Assembly (NCBI GenBank): GCA_020161855.1
Contig: JAIUNJ010000010.1
Coordinates: 1-64,000, forward strand
Length of the DNA stretch: 64,000 bases
Source: Pseudomonadota bacterium
Lineage (GTDB): Bacteria > Pseudomonadota > Alphaproteobacteria > Rhizobiales > Aestuariivirgaceae
Direction: 5' to 3'
Part shown: in pieces, positions 29,077 to 38,568 of the stretch
Layout of the letters: each line of letters starts with the position of its first letter
How positions within the stretch are numbered: the stretch's first letter is position 1
Translations under genes and position numbers: made by a program
The notes under the pieces: generated by a model
The model's input: only the letters and a program-made list of their open reading frames with translations
The model's database searches: none
What the model was told of the DNA's origin: nothing

Positions 29077-30264
29077 TCAGCTGCGGGCGCGGGTCAGCGC
29101 TTGCTTGGCGCCCCACAACAGCAATCCTGCGAGAAGCCCCCAGAAGGCGGCCCCGACGCCATAGAGCGATATGCCCGATGCCGTGACGAGGAAGGTGACA
29201 AGCGCAGCCTCGAGGGTGGACGGCTCTTTTACCATGGCCGACATGCCGCCCATCAACGGGCCGAACAGAGCAAGCCCGGCAACCGCCGTGATGATGTCGG
29301 GCGGCAACGCACCAAGCAGGCTCACGAAGGTGCCTGCGGCAAGGCCGAAGACAATGTAGAGCGCCGTATAAGGGTAGATCATCTTCCAGCGCTGTTGCGG
29401 ATCAGGATGCGCGTCAGGGCCTGCCACGAGCGACGCGGTGATTGCCGCCATGTTGACCGCATGCGAACCGAACGGTGCGCAGATGATCGAGGTGATGCCG
29501 GTCACCGTGAGGCAAGAGGACACCGGGGCCGAATATCCGTTGGCCTTGAGCACGGCAAAGCCCGGCAGGTTTTGCGAGGCCATGGTGACGAGATAGAGCG
29601 GCAGGCCAAGGCTGAGCATCACCTGCCAGTTCCATTGCGGCAGATCGAAGGTCAGCGGCGTGATGCCGAGTTGAACCTCATGAGTGAAGCCACTGCCGAA
29701 AAGCGCCAGCAACAGGCCGAGGCCGACCACCACCGGCACCGTGTACATGGGCACGAAAATGCGAAGCGCGAAGAAGGCGATGACAAGCGGCCCGACCAGC
29801 AGCGGTGACGCCAGCGTTGCGCCGGGCACAGCCAGAACGAAGCGCAGGAGCACGCCCGCTAGCATGGCAGCGGCGATGGCCGCAGGCATGCGCTCGATGG
29901 CGCGCTCCAGTGGCCGTACCAGACCGGTCAACACCATCAACACGCCCGCAAAGATGAAAGCGCCGATGGCCTCGGGCCAGGTGATGGCGCCATGGGCGCT
30001 CGAGATGATGAGGGCGGAGCCCGGCGTGGACCATGCCACCATGATCGGCATGCGATGGCGCACAGCGAGATAGAGCGAGGCTGCCGCCATGGCAAAACAG
30101 AGGATCGCCGCCGTGCTGGCCTGCTGGGCGGCATTGGCGCCAACGGCACGCGCGCCCTCGATCACAACCAGAATGGTCGAGGCGAAGCCCACGATGACAG
30201 CCGCCGTTGCAGCAGAAGTCAGTGAGGCCCAATGGGAGGACGCGGCAACGGTCTTGTCAGTCAT
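29077..30264 (-). CDS. Benzoate/H+ symporter BenE family transporter
   Basis: A 395-residue membrane protein with about 11-12 helices. It has the BenE features MVAWSTPGSALIISS (about 72-86), GVLLRFVLAVPGA, QNLPGFAVLKANGY, and FGSHAVNMAAITASL. The family imports benzoate or related aromatic acids. It is coupled to the upstream AsnC regulator (ATGA overlap), which probably controls it. No benzoate catabolic genes are adjacent. Confidence 0.88.
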   Translation of the reverse strand: MTDKTVAASSHWASLTSAATAAVIVGFASTILVVIEGARAVGANAAQQASTAAILCFAMAAASLYLAVRHRMPIMVAWSTPGSALIISSAHGAITWPEAIGAFIFAGVLMVLTGLVRPLERAIERMPAAIAAAMLAGVLLRFVLAVPGATLASPLLVGPLVIAFFALRIFVPMYTVPVVVGLGLLLALFGSGFTHEVQLGITPLTFDLPQWNWQVMLSLGLPLYLVTMASQNLPGFAVLKANGYSAPVSSCLTVTGITSIICAPFGSHAVNMAAITASLVAGPDAHPDPQQRWKMIYPYTALYIVFGLAAGTFVSLLGALPPDIITAVAGLALFGPLMGGMSAMVKEPSTLEAALVTFLVTASGISLYGVGAAFWGLLAGLLLWGAKQALTRARS

Positions 30265-30734
30265 GGCAGGGGTACGTCTGGCTCATCCTTGGCGCGGTGA
30301 AGAACAATGGAGGTCTTCACGCTCTCGACGTTCGGTGCCTTCATCAAGGCACCCATGACGAAGGATTGCAGGCTGGGCAAGTCACGCGCCACGCATTTCA
30401 ACATGAAGTCGGCAACGCCCTGGAGTGCATAACATTCGCGCACGATGGGCCAGCCCGCCACGCGCCGCTCGAAATCGGCAATTTCGCCCTGCGCCTGGCT
30501 CTTGAGGCCCACAAGCGCGATCACCTCAACCGTGTAACCCAGCTTCTCGCGCGAGAGCCGGGCCCGGTAACCCGCGATATAGCCCGCCTGTTCCAGGGCC
30601 TGGACCCGCCTGAGGGTGGGCGGTGGTGACAAGCCGACACGTTTCGACAACTCCACGTTGGAGATGCGGCCCTCTTTCTGCAATTCTTTCAGGATTTTCC
30701 AGTCGATCGTATCGGGCTGGTCATTCTTGTCCAT
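30261..30734 (-). CDS. Lrp/AsnC family transcriptional regulator
   Basis: A 157-residue Lrp/AsnC protein. It has an HTH in ISNVELSKRVGLSPPPTLRRVQALE (about 25-49) and a C-terminal RAM domain with VRECYALQGVADFMLKC and SIVLHRAKDE. The start at 30734 (MDKNDQPDTIDWKIL) is the family-typical one. The last bases overlap the BenE start, so the pair forms an operon in which the regulator probably senses an amino acid or aromatic substrate. Confidence 0.92.
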   Translation of the reverse strand: MDKNDQPDTIDWKILKELQKEGRISNVELSKRVGLSPPPTLRRVQALEQAGYIAGYRARLSREKLGYTVEVIALVGLKSQAQGEIADFERRVAGWPIVRECYALQGVADFMLKCVARDLPSLQSFVMGALMKAPNVESVKTSIVLHRAKDEPDVPLP

Positions 30735-30856
30735 GGCTCCGGTTAGACGAAATTTTCTTGCGCGAAAAGGCCTGTGAACTCCTGCTTGCAACTCTTTTTT
30801 CGCCGCACCACTTAAGCTATGTACAAAATTCATAGCTCTTCGCTTCTGCTTCTTGA

Positions 30857-31834
<978 letters not shown>

Positions 31835-31837
31835 GAC

Positions 31838-32725
31838 ATGGATTGGGACAAGCTTCGCATTTTTCACGCCGTTGCCGATGCCGGCAGCTTCACGCATGCA
31901 GGCCATGAACTGAACCTGTCGCAGTCGGCGGTGAGCCGCCAGATCAGCGCCCTGGAAGACGACCTGCATGTGCCGCTCTTCCACCGCCATGCCCGCGGCC
32001 TCATCCTCACCGAACAGGGCGAGGTGCTGTATCGCACCGCCCATGAGGTTTTCACCAAGCTCGCCGCCGCCAAGACGCGGCTGATGGATTCAAAGGAGAA
32101 GCCCTCCGGCGAGTTGAAGATCACCACCACGGTGGGTCTGGGTTCGGTCTGGCTGACGCCACGCATCAAGGAGTTCATGGAACTCTATCCCGATATCGTG
32201 GTGACCCTGCTGCTCGACGACCGCGAACTTGACCTGTCGATGCGCGAGGCCGACGTGGCCATCCGCCTGCGGCGGCCGACGCAGCCCGACCTCATCCAGC
32301 GCAAGCTCTTCACCGTGCATCACCACATCTATGCGTCACTCGACTATGTGAAGAAGCACGGCATTCCGAAATCAATCGAAGAGCTGGACCAGCACCGCAT
32401 CGTCACCTTCGGCGAAACACCGGGCTATCTCTCGCCCATCAACTGGCTGGAACTGGTCGGCAGGCCGGAAGGCGAACCGCGCATGTCTGCCCTCAGGGTG
32501 AACAACGCCTATGGCCTGCGCCGCGCTGTGCAGGCGGGTGCGGGCATTGCCTCCATTGCCGACTATATCGTCGCCGCCGATTCCAATCTCGTGCAGATCG
32601 ACCTGCCCATCGAGAGCCCGCAGTTCGACACCTACTTCGTCTATCCGGAAGAACTGAAGGATACGAAGCGCGTCACCGCCTTCCGCGACTTCATCGTCGC
32701 CAAGGCGAAGGAATGGAGCTTCTGA
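31838..32725 (+). CDS. lsrB: LysR regulator of the LsrB/VtlR type
   Basis: A 295-residue LysR protein, MDWDKLRIFHAVADAGSF, with recognition helix region LSQSAVSRQISALEDDL. Its place right after trxB and its sequence character (HRHARGLILTEQGEVLYRT, FDTYFVYPEELK) fit the LsrB/VtlR group, which in rhizobia and Brucella controls oxidative-stress and envelope genes and small-RNA expression. No Cys occurs anywhere in the protein, although the Sinorhizobium protein is reported to sense redox through cysteines. Orthology is inferred from synteny and sequence, not from an alignment search. Confidence 0.85.
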   Translation: MDWDKLRIFHAVADAGSFTHAGHELNLSQSAVSRQISALEDDLHVPLFHRHARGLILTEQGEVLYRTAHEVFTKLAAAKTRLMDSKEKPSGELKITTTVGLGSVWLTPRIKEFMELYPDIVVTLLLDDRELDLSMREADVAIRLRRPTQPDLIQRKLFTVHHHIYASLDYVKKHGIPKSIEELDQHRIVTFGETPGYLSPINWLELVGRPEGEPRMSALRVNNAYGLRRAVQAGAGIASIADYIVAADSNLVQIDLPIESPQFDTYFVYPEELKDTKRVTAFRDFIVAKAKEWSF

Positions 32726-32788
32726 TAATATCGTGCTAGTCAATCTCTTCGACGAGCATAGGATGCGGTAGTCGAAGGAAAGACAGAG

Positions 32789-34282
32789 ATGCTGTTCAGC
32801 TCATGGCAGTTTATTCTGCTTTTTCTGCCGGTTTCTGTCGTTATCTATCATTTGCTTTGCAGGCTGCAACAACCTTACGTCAGCAGGTTGTGGCTGGTAG
32901 GGGCTAGCCTGTTTTTCTACGGCTACTGGGACGCGCGCTACCTCGCATTGATAGTCGCTTCCATCCTCGGAAACTACGGCTTTGGCCGTCTACTGAACTG
33001 GATCGGGGGCAGTGGGTATTCCTATGCCTCAGAGCCCACCGCGCTTGCCAAGATCTTACTCGCAGTCGGAATCGCGCTGAACCTGATCGTACTGGGATAC
33101 TTCAAGTATGCAGGCTTCTTCATGCAGAACCTGAATGTCGTTGCCGGCACAAGCTTTCCAGTGACCCAGATCGTTCTCCCCCTCGCCATCAGCTTCTTCA
33201 CTTTCACCCAGATTGTCTACCTGGTCGACAGCTACCGCAAAGAAACAGGCCACTACGGCCTGACAAACTACTCGTTGTTTGTGTTGTTCTTTCCGCATCT
33301 GATTGCAGGACCGATAGTTCAGCACAGCCAGATCATGCCGCAGTTTGAAGCGCGCGAAGCCCGGACCTTCAGCTATGAGTACATCAATCTTGGTGCGCTC
33401 ATATTCTCGATCGGCTTGTTCAAGAAACTCGTCCTTGCCGACACATTGGCCATGTGGGCCGACAGTGGCTTCGACGGCAATGGGCCTATCAGCATATATG
33501 GCGCCTGGGCGGCGAGCCTATCATATACGTTTCAACTCTACTTCGATTTCAGCGGCTATTGTGACATGGCTATCGGAGCATCGCTGTTCTTCAACATAGT
33601 TCTGCCTGTCAATTTCTATTCTCCGTACAAGGCGCTCAACATTCAGGATTTCTGGCGCCGCTGGCATATCACCCTAAGTACCTTTCTACGGGATTATCTG
33701 TACATTCCACTGGGCGGAAGCCGCGGCGGAGAGGCTCGAACTTGCATCAACATCCTTATAACATTTCTCCTTGGCGGCCTGTGGCACGGTGCGACCTGGA
33801 TGTTCGTCCTGTGGGGAGCCGCCCACGGCATCGGTTTGGTCACCTTTCGCGTCTGGTCAAAGATTGGCTTTAAGTTGCCTGCATTTCTCGCGTGGGGCAT
33901 CACATTCATGTTCATCAATTTGACATGGGTGCTGTTCAGAGCAAATACCACAGACTCCGCTTTGAGGATCTATAGCGGGATGTTGAACTGGCGGTCGGCG
34001 TTCAGTTCTGACATCAGAGCCATACCTGTTTCTGATATTGCCTGGACTGGAAAGGCAGGTGATTACCTCTCTACGATTTTACCAATCAATTTTATCGGAC
34101 AGATATTGCCGGTCGTTTGTATTTTACTAGCCGCTCTTGTCGCCACAGCGAAGAACTCAATCGAGATTTCAAGTCAACCGATAGATCTGGGAAAAATATT
34201 GGGGGCGGCCTTGCTCTTCGGGTTTGCCCTGCAGTTCGCGCTTGCCGGAAGCAGTCCTGTTTTCCTCTATTTCAATTTTTGA
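32789..34282 (+). CDS. MBOAT family O-acyltransferase (AlgI-like)
   Basis: A 497-residue polytopic protein. It begins MLFSSWQFILLFLPVSVVIY, the usual start of AlgI-like MBOATs. It has the motifs FDFSGYCDMAIG, QDFWRRWHITLSTFLRDYLYIPLGG, and the catalytic His in GGLWHGATWMFVLWG (near 333). It moves acetyl groups across the inner membrane for modification of an exopolysaccharide. With the AlgX/AlgJ-like gene 10 bases later it forms an O-acetylation pair. Base composition is visibly more AT-rich than its neighbours, which suggests later acquisition. Confidence 0.92.
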   Translation: MLFSSWQFILLFLPVSVVIYHLLCRLQQPYVSRLWLVGASLFFYGYWDARYLALIVASILGNYGFGRLLNWIGGSGYSYASEPTALAKILLAVGIALNLIVLGYFKYAGFFMQNLNVVAGTSFPVTQIVLPLAISFFTFTQIVYLVDSYRKETGHYGLTNYSLFVLFFPHLIAGPIVQHSQIMPQFEAREARTFSYEYINLGALIFSIGLFKKLVLADTLAMWADSGFDGNGPISIYGAWAASLSYTFQLYFDFSGYCDMAIGASLFFNIVLPVNFYSPYKALNIQDFWRRWHITLSTFLRDYLYIPLGGSRGGEARTCINILITFLLGGLWHGATWMFVLWGAAHGIGLVTFRVWSKIGFKLPAFLAWGITFMFINLTWVLFRANTTDSALRIYSGMLNWRSAFSSDIRAIPVSDIAWTGKAGDYLSTILPINFIGQILPVVCILLAALVATAKNSIEISSQPIDLGKILGAALLFGFALQFALAGSSPVFLYFNF

Positions 34283-34292
34283 GGCTATTATA

Positions 34293-35405
34293 GTGCAACG
34301 TATCATCTCATGGACATTTATAGCGCTTGCTGTGTGCTCCACGTTGATTTTGCCATGCATCAATCTTCTGGCCGGCGGGGTTTCCGTGTCAGATCTCTTG
34401 TCAAAGCCAGAACTGTTGTTTCGGGCAGATGTTGTTGCAACGCAAGTTTCCAACAAGATATCCCCTTATGGATTTAGCATTGATCCCGGACAGGCCATCA
34501 TAGGTTATGATGACTGGCTATTCTTGGGGAATGACTATTCAGCCACGTTAGCCACAAAGAGGCGCCCGCTAGCTAATCGTGACATTCAACAAAATCGCAA
34601 GCTGATCAGGCTGCTGCTCGACATTAAATCTGAGCTATCCCGCAGCGGCATTCGAGGATTCAAGATCATTGTGGGGCATGACAAGAATTCGATCTATCCT
34701 GAACTTCTTCCAAGATGGGTATCGCCCGTAGATATAAATGCAATTGATGATCTCTTCAGCCGCGACGGGGGAAGGGTCTTTGTTGACACGAGATCAAATC
34801 TCCGGAAGCAAAAGCTGGAGCAACCCTATCTGCTGTACTACCGGGAGGGCACACATTGGAACCTGCTCGGTGCGAGCCTGGCGTTCAGAAATTTTGTTGA
34901 AGCCGTATCACCGGAGCTGAATGAAGTTCATTGGCCTGCGGAAAGCAAATACGAGGTAGTTGGCGCTGATGCTTCCGATTCCGACATTGGCCTGACGAGA
35001 TTCCTTCGCTTGACGCCAAAAGGTCAAGACCAATACGCTCATCTCGCCATTGAGAATGATGAATCGGTGACGACACTATCGAATGCAGAAACTTATGAAC
35101 CAGTGGAGATGAAGGCTCCTAAGCAGGTCGACACAGAATCCTCAGGACCGATTCTGCTTGCTCGGACGTCAGGGGCGCTCAATGAGAAACGCGTTCTCAT
35201 TGTTACCGATTCCTTCGGCAAGGCACTATCCCCATTCTTTGTTACCACGTTCAGCGAAGTCATCTTCGTTCACCGGGGTCAGGCCCTGAAGAATCTTCAT
35301 AACTTTGGAAGGCTCATAGAGAAATGGAAGCCGGATCATGTCTTCCTTGTCTTCGTTGAGCGCGATATCCGGGGGACGCTTCTTTATCTTGATAGGGGCG
35401 GATAG
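34293..35405 (+). CDS. AlgX/AlgJ-like SGNH O-acetyltransferase
   Basis: A 370-residue protein with an N-terminal membrane anchor (about 5-28) and a periplasmic AlgX/AlgJ-type SGNH domain. Hallmarks are DDWLFLGNDY (near 70), REGTHWNLLGA with the Asp/His-type catalytic pair region, and the nucleophile segment VTDSFGKALSPF. The GTG start at 34293 has GAGG overlapping the upstream stop. It would accept acetyl from the MBOAT partner and transfer it to a polysaccharide. No glycosyltransferase or polymerase lies beside it, so the polymer is unknown. AT-rich composition continues from the MBOAT gene. Confidence 0.82.
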   Translation: MQRIISWTFIALAVCSTLILPCINLLAGGVSVSDLLSKPELLFRADVVATQVSNKISPYGFSIDPGQAIIGYDDWLFLGNDYSATLATKRRPLANRDIQQNRKLIRLLLDIKSELSRSGIRGFKIIVGHDKNSIYPELLPRWVSPVDINAIDDLFSRDGGRVFVDTRSNLRKQKLEQPYLLYYREGTHWNLLGASLAFRNFVEAVSPELNEVHWPAESKYEVVGADASDSDIGLTRFLRLTPKGQDQYAHLAIENDESVTTLSNAETYEPVEMKAPKQVDTESSGPILLARTSGALNEKRVLIVTDSFGKALSPFFVTTFSEVIFVHRGQALKNLHNFGRLIEKWKPDHVFLVFVERDIRGTLLYLDRGG

Positions 35406-35416
35406 ACTTCTGCTAA

Positions 35417-35812
35417 CTACTCGGCCTTGCCCGGCACAAGTTCCAGCACGATGCCGCCGTCCGCGTTCTTAAGGATGAGCGCGCCATCCTTCTTTTCGAA
35501 CTGCTGCGTGGCCGAAAGCGCCTCGGAAACCTTGTGCTCGTTGCTCATGCCCGGTTCCGGGCAGGCCATCCGCGTGGAGAAAAGCCCGCCGAAGGTGAGG
35601 CTGGTACCGGTTTCTATATAGACGCCGCCAAAACGGTTGCAGCCCAGCGAGCCGCTGACCCGGCCATCCTCGCCAAAGACGATCTGGACCGGGCGCGGCG
35701 CGGTGTCATTGGCAAGGCCCCAGGCTGTGCCTTTCAGGCTGTCGGATCCGTTGGCCAGCGCCATGGCAGTTCCCGCGAGCAGGAAAAATGTGGTGAGTGC
35801 AAGCTTCTTCAT
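35417..35812 (-). CDS. META domain-containing exported protein
   Basis: A 131-residue protein with a signal peptide (KKLALTTFFLLAGTAMALA) and a META/HslJ-type domain: LKGTAWGLAN, SGSLGCNRFGGVYIE, then FGGLFSTRMACPEPGM. These small beta proteins often occur in envelope or heat stress responses. The start at 35812 is chosen because of the signal peptide. The frame stays open upstream only as antisense of the next gene. Confidence 0.88.
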   Translation of the reverse strand: MKKLALTTFFLLAGTAMALANGSDSLKGTAWGLANDTAPRPVQIVFGEDGRVSGSLGCNRFGGVYIETGTSLTFGGLFSTRMACPEPGMSNEHKVSEALSATQQFEKKDGALILKNADGGIVLELVPGKAE

Positions 35813-35932
35813 GATCGGCGCGCTCCATGGCCTGGCGTTCCGGCAATATTGCGTTTCACTTGAGGCCGGACAATGACTGACTTGCACTTTCCGGCTATTT
35901 CGCGACTGCGAAGGCTGCGCTAGCATTGCCCG

Positions 35933-36916
35933 ATGTCCTTCAAGACCGTCCCCCTCGCCCCCGACCGCCTGAACCGCAGCGAACTGGCAGTGCCTGGTTC
36001 CAACACAAGACTTTTCGAGAAGGCAGCCAAGTCTGCCGCCGATGTGGTGTTCCTCGATCTTGAGGACGCCGTGGCGCCCGACGACAAGCCGCAGGCCCGC
36101 AAGAATGTGATTGCCGCCATCGGCGACGTGGACTGGGGCCAGAAGGCGCTGGCCGTGCGCATCAATGGCCTCGACACCCATTTCATGTACCGCGACGTGG
36201 TCGACGTCATGGAACAGGCAGGCGAGCGGCTTGACCTCATCATGATCCCGAAGGTCGGCACCGCCGCCGATGTCTATGCCCTCGATATGCTGTGCACCCA
36301 GATCGAGGCCGCCGAGGGACGGAAGAAGCGCGTGGGCTTCGAACTGATCATCGAGACGGCACTGGGCATGCAGAACATCCACGAGATTGCCGCCGCCTCG
36401 CCGCGCAACGAGTCCCTCCATTTCGGGGTTGCCGACTATGCGGCCTCGACGCGGGCACGGACGACCTCGATCGGTGGCGCCAACCCCAGCTACGCGGTCC
36501 TGACCGACGCCGATGACAATGGCCGGCGCGACAGCCACTGGGGCGACATGTGGCACTATGCGATTTCGCGGATGGTGGTGGCCGCCCGCGCCAACGGGCT
36601 GCGCGCCGTTGATGGCCCCTTCGGCAACTTCTCGGACGCAGATGGCTACAAGGCTGCAGCGGCTCGCGCCGCCGTTTTGGGCTGCGAAGGCAAATGGGCC
36701 ATTCACCCCTCGCAGATTGCCCTCGGCAATGAGGTTTTCAGCCCGTCCGACAAGGATGTGGCACAGGCCCGGCGCATCATCGCCGCGATGAAAGAGGCAG
36801 AGGCGCAAGGCAAGGGCGCTGTCTCCCTCGATGGCCGGCTCATCGACTACGCCTCGATCCGCCAGGCCGAGGTGTTGGTGAAGAAGGCTGAGCAGATCGC
36901 CGCCGGAAATCCCTAG
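35933..36916 (+). CDS. HpcH/HpaI-type CoA ester lyase, malyl-CoA lyase-like
   Basis: A 327-residue citrate-lyase-beta/HpcH fold enzyme. Features are NRSELAVPGSNTRLFEKAA, the metal/acid segment VVFLDLEDAVAPDDK, VRINGLDTHFMYRDV, MIPKVGTAADVYALD, and late GKWAIHPSQIALGNEVF. The whole pattern resembles L-malyl-CoA/beta-methylmalyl-CoA lyase (Mcl1), which joins or splits glyoxylate and acetyl- or propionyl-CoA. That would fit an ethylmalonyl-CoA or serine-cycle metabolism elsewhere in the genome. Substrate choice is inferred. Confidence 0.85.
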   Translation: MSFKTVPLAPDRLNRSELAVPGSNTRLFEKAAKSAADVVFLDLEDAVAPDDKPQARKNVIAAIGDVDWGQKALAVRINGLDTHFMYRDVVDVMEQAGERLDLIMIPKVGTAADVYALDMLCTQIEAAEGRKKRVGFELIIETALGMQNIHEIAAASPRNESLHFGVADYAASTRARTTSIGGANPSYAVLTDADDNGRRDSHWGDMWHYAISRMVVAARANGLRAVDGPFGNFSDADGYKAAAARAAVLGCEGKWAIHPSQIALGNEVFSPSDKDVAQARRIIAAMKEAEAQGKGAVSLDGRLIDYASIRQAEVLVKKAEQIAAGNP

Positions 36917-36962
36917 ACAATCAACGATCTAGCAAAAAACATCCGAAATAAGAAATTAGTGC

Positions 36963-36991
36963 TTGACAGGCGCGCGGTGTTTCACTAGATT
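36963..36991 (+). promoter_or_regulatory. Strong predicted sigma70-type promoter
   Basis: TTGACA (36963-36968), a 17-base spacer and TAGATT (36986-36991) are close to consensus. The next gene starts at 37144, leaving a 5' UTR of about 145 bases with no obvious known element. Confidence 0.6.
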
Positions 36992-37143
36992 TGTGGACAA
37001 TCCGCCATTGCGCCCTCTGGCGCGCCGACCCTTCCAACAATAGTCTTGAGCCCATCATGAAGACGACGTTGGCAGCGGGAGCCGGGACAGCGATGCCAGC
37101 CGCGACGCGGAGACTTCACGAAGGTAACGGGAGGAGAAATGCA

Positions 37144-37515
37144 ATGACCAGGTATCTGCCGGGAATGATCGCGGCCTTCGCAATCGCCGCACTTGTGGCG
37201 CTATCCGGGGCCGGGCCCGCACTGGCGCTGGACGAGCTCAAGCTGGAAGGCACAGCCTTCCTCGATGAAGAACTTTGCGCCAAGGACCTGCAGACAAAGG
37301 ACTGCTCGCTCACCATTCAGGTGGAAGGTGCTGCTGCCAAGCAGCTCTATGACGGCCTGAAGGTGAAAGCCATTCAGGAGGAATGCACCGGCGGCATGGA
37401 AAAATTCGACGGCTCCATGCTCCACTGCATCAAGTATGAGGACGGCACCTATCTCTGTGACTTCGGCTATTACTTCAAGGAGAAGTCCTTCGGGCCGGGA
37501 CGCACAAGCTGCTGA
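37144..37515 (+). CDS. Exported Cys-rich hypothetical protein, 123 aa
   Basis: The start at 37144 (MTRYLPGMIAAFAIAALVAL) is supported by GGGAGGAG and gives a clean signal peptide ending near PALALDE. The mature domain has six Cys (in EELCAKDL, TKDCSLTI, QEECTGGM, MLHCIKYEDGTYLCDFGYYF, and the C-terminal RTSC), which suggests three disulfides. I do not recognise the family. A strong promoter upstream suggests high expression. It is convergent with msrP. Confidence 0.78.
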   Translation: MTRYLPGMIAAFAIAALVALSGAGPALALDELKLEGTAFLDEELCAKDLQTKDCSLTIQVEGAAAKQLYDGLKVKAIQEECTGGMEKFDGSMLHCIKYEDGTYLCDFGYYFKEKSFGPGRTSC

Positions 37516-37551
37516 CCGCCTGAGGGCGCGGGAAGCTGAAAGCGCCCTGCC

Positions 37552-38484
37552 CTACATCCACAAGGGCTCGTTCTGCATGTCCTTGTAGAGGTCGGCAACG
37601 AACTCACCGTAGCCGTTGAACAGCAGGGTCGGCACGCGCTCGCCGCTATCCAGTACCTCTTCGCTGGCCTGGCTCCAGCGCGGATGGCTCACGTCCGGAT
37701 TCACATTGGCCCAGAAGCCATATTCCTGCGGGCCGAGCTGTTCCCAGAAGCTCACCGGCCGCTCCCTGGTGAAAGACAGGCGCACAACCGACTTGATCGA
37801 CTTGAAGCCGTATTTCCAGGGCGTGTGCAAGCGGATGGGCGCGCCCATGGATTTCGGCAGATCCTTGCCATAGGCACCGGTGACCATGAAGGCGAGTTCG
37901 TTCATGGCCTCGGCCATGGTCAGGCCCTCGACATAGGGCCAGGGATAGCTGGAGAAGAAGCCGGGCTTCTGGCCGGGCGCCATGTCCGGGTTATTGAAGG
38001 TTTCGAGACGGAGATACTTCGCATCGGCCTTGGGTCTGGCGATGGCCACGAGCTGCGACAGCGGGAAGCCGGTCCAGGGCACCACCATGGACCAGGCCTC
38101 AACGCAGCGGTGACGGACAATGCGCTGCTCAAGCGTGACCTGCTTCATGAGGTCGTCGATATCGAGCGTCTGCGGCGCTTCCACTTCCCCGTCGATGGTG
38201 AGGCTCCACGGCTTGGTCACCAGTGACTCGGCAATAGAAGAAATGCGCTTGGAGGAACCAAACTCATAGAAGTTGTTGTAGTTGGTGTTGGTTTCTTCGG
38301 ATGTGACCGGACGGCCGGCATCCTGGAATTTTGGATTGAGCGGCACGGCATTGGCATGTGCAACGCCGGGCAAGAAAGCCGAAGCGGCGGCAGCGGCCAT
38401 GAATTTGCGCCGGTTGAAAAACACATGCTCGGCGGTAACCAGATGCTCAGGCAGTTCCCAAGCGCGGCGGTGGATGACGTGCAC
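37552..38484 (-). CDS. msrP: Protein-methionine-sulfoxide reductase catalytic subunit MsrP
   Basis: A 310-residue molybdopterin protein of the MsrP/YedY type that repairs oxidised methionines in the periplasm. A Tat signal (NRRKFMAAAAASAFLPG) is preceded by a short basic lead. The GTG start at 38484 has AAAGGAG upstream. The Mo-ligand Cys lies in RHRCVEAWSMVVPWTGFPLS, with GAPIRLHTPWKYGFKSIK downstream. Its usual heme partner msrQ is not in the window, so it must be elsewhere or absent. Confidence 0.94.
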   Translation of the reverse strand: MHVIHRRAWELPEHLVTAEHVFFNRRKFMAAAAASAFLPGVAHANAVPLNPKFQDAGRPVTSEETNTNYNNFYEFGSSKRISSIAESLVTKPWSLTIDGEVEAPQTLDIDDLMKQVTLEQRIVRHRCVEAWSMVVPWTGFPLSQLVAIARPKADAKYLRLETFNNPDMAPGQKPGFFSSYPWPYVEGLTMAEAMNELAFMVTGAYGKDLPKSMGAPIRLHTPWKYGFKSIKSVVRLSFTRERPVSFWEQLGPQEYGFWANVNPDVSHPRWSQASEEVLDSGERVPTLLFNGYGEFVADLYKDMQNEPLWM

Positions 38485-38568
38485 GGATGTGGCTCCTTTG
38501 CGGGACAAACTAGGTTTGCCCTGCGCAACACACAATTCAACACGCTTCACGTTTGTGCGAGCAACCCG

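Noticed and set aside
35813..36808. N-terminal extension of the META-domain protein
   Set aside because: It runs antisense through the CoA ester lyase gene, and the signal peptide begins at 35812.
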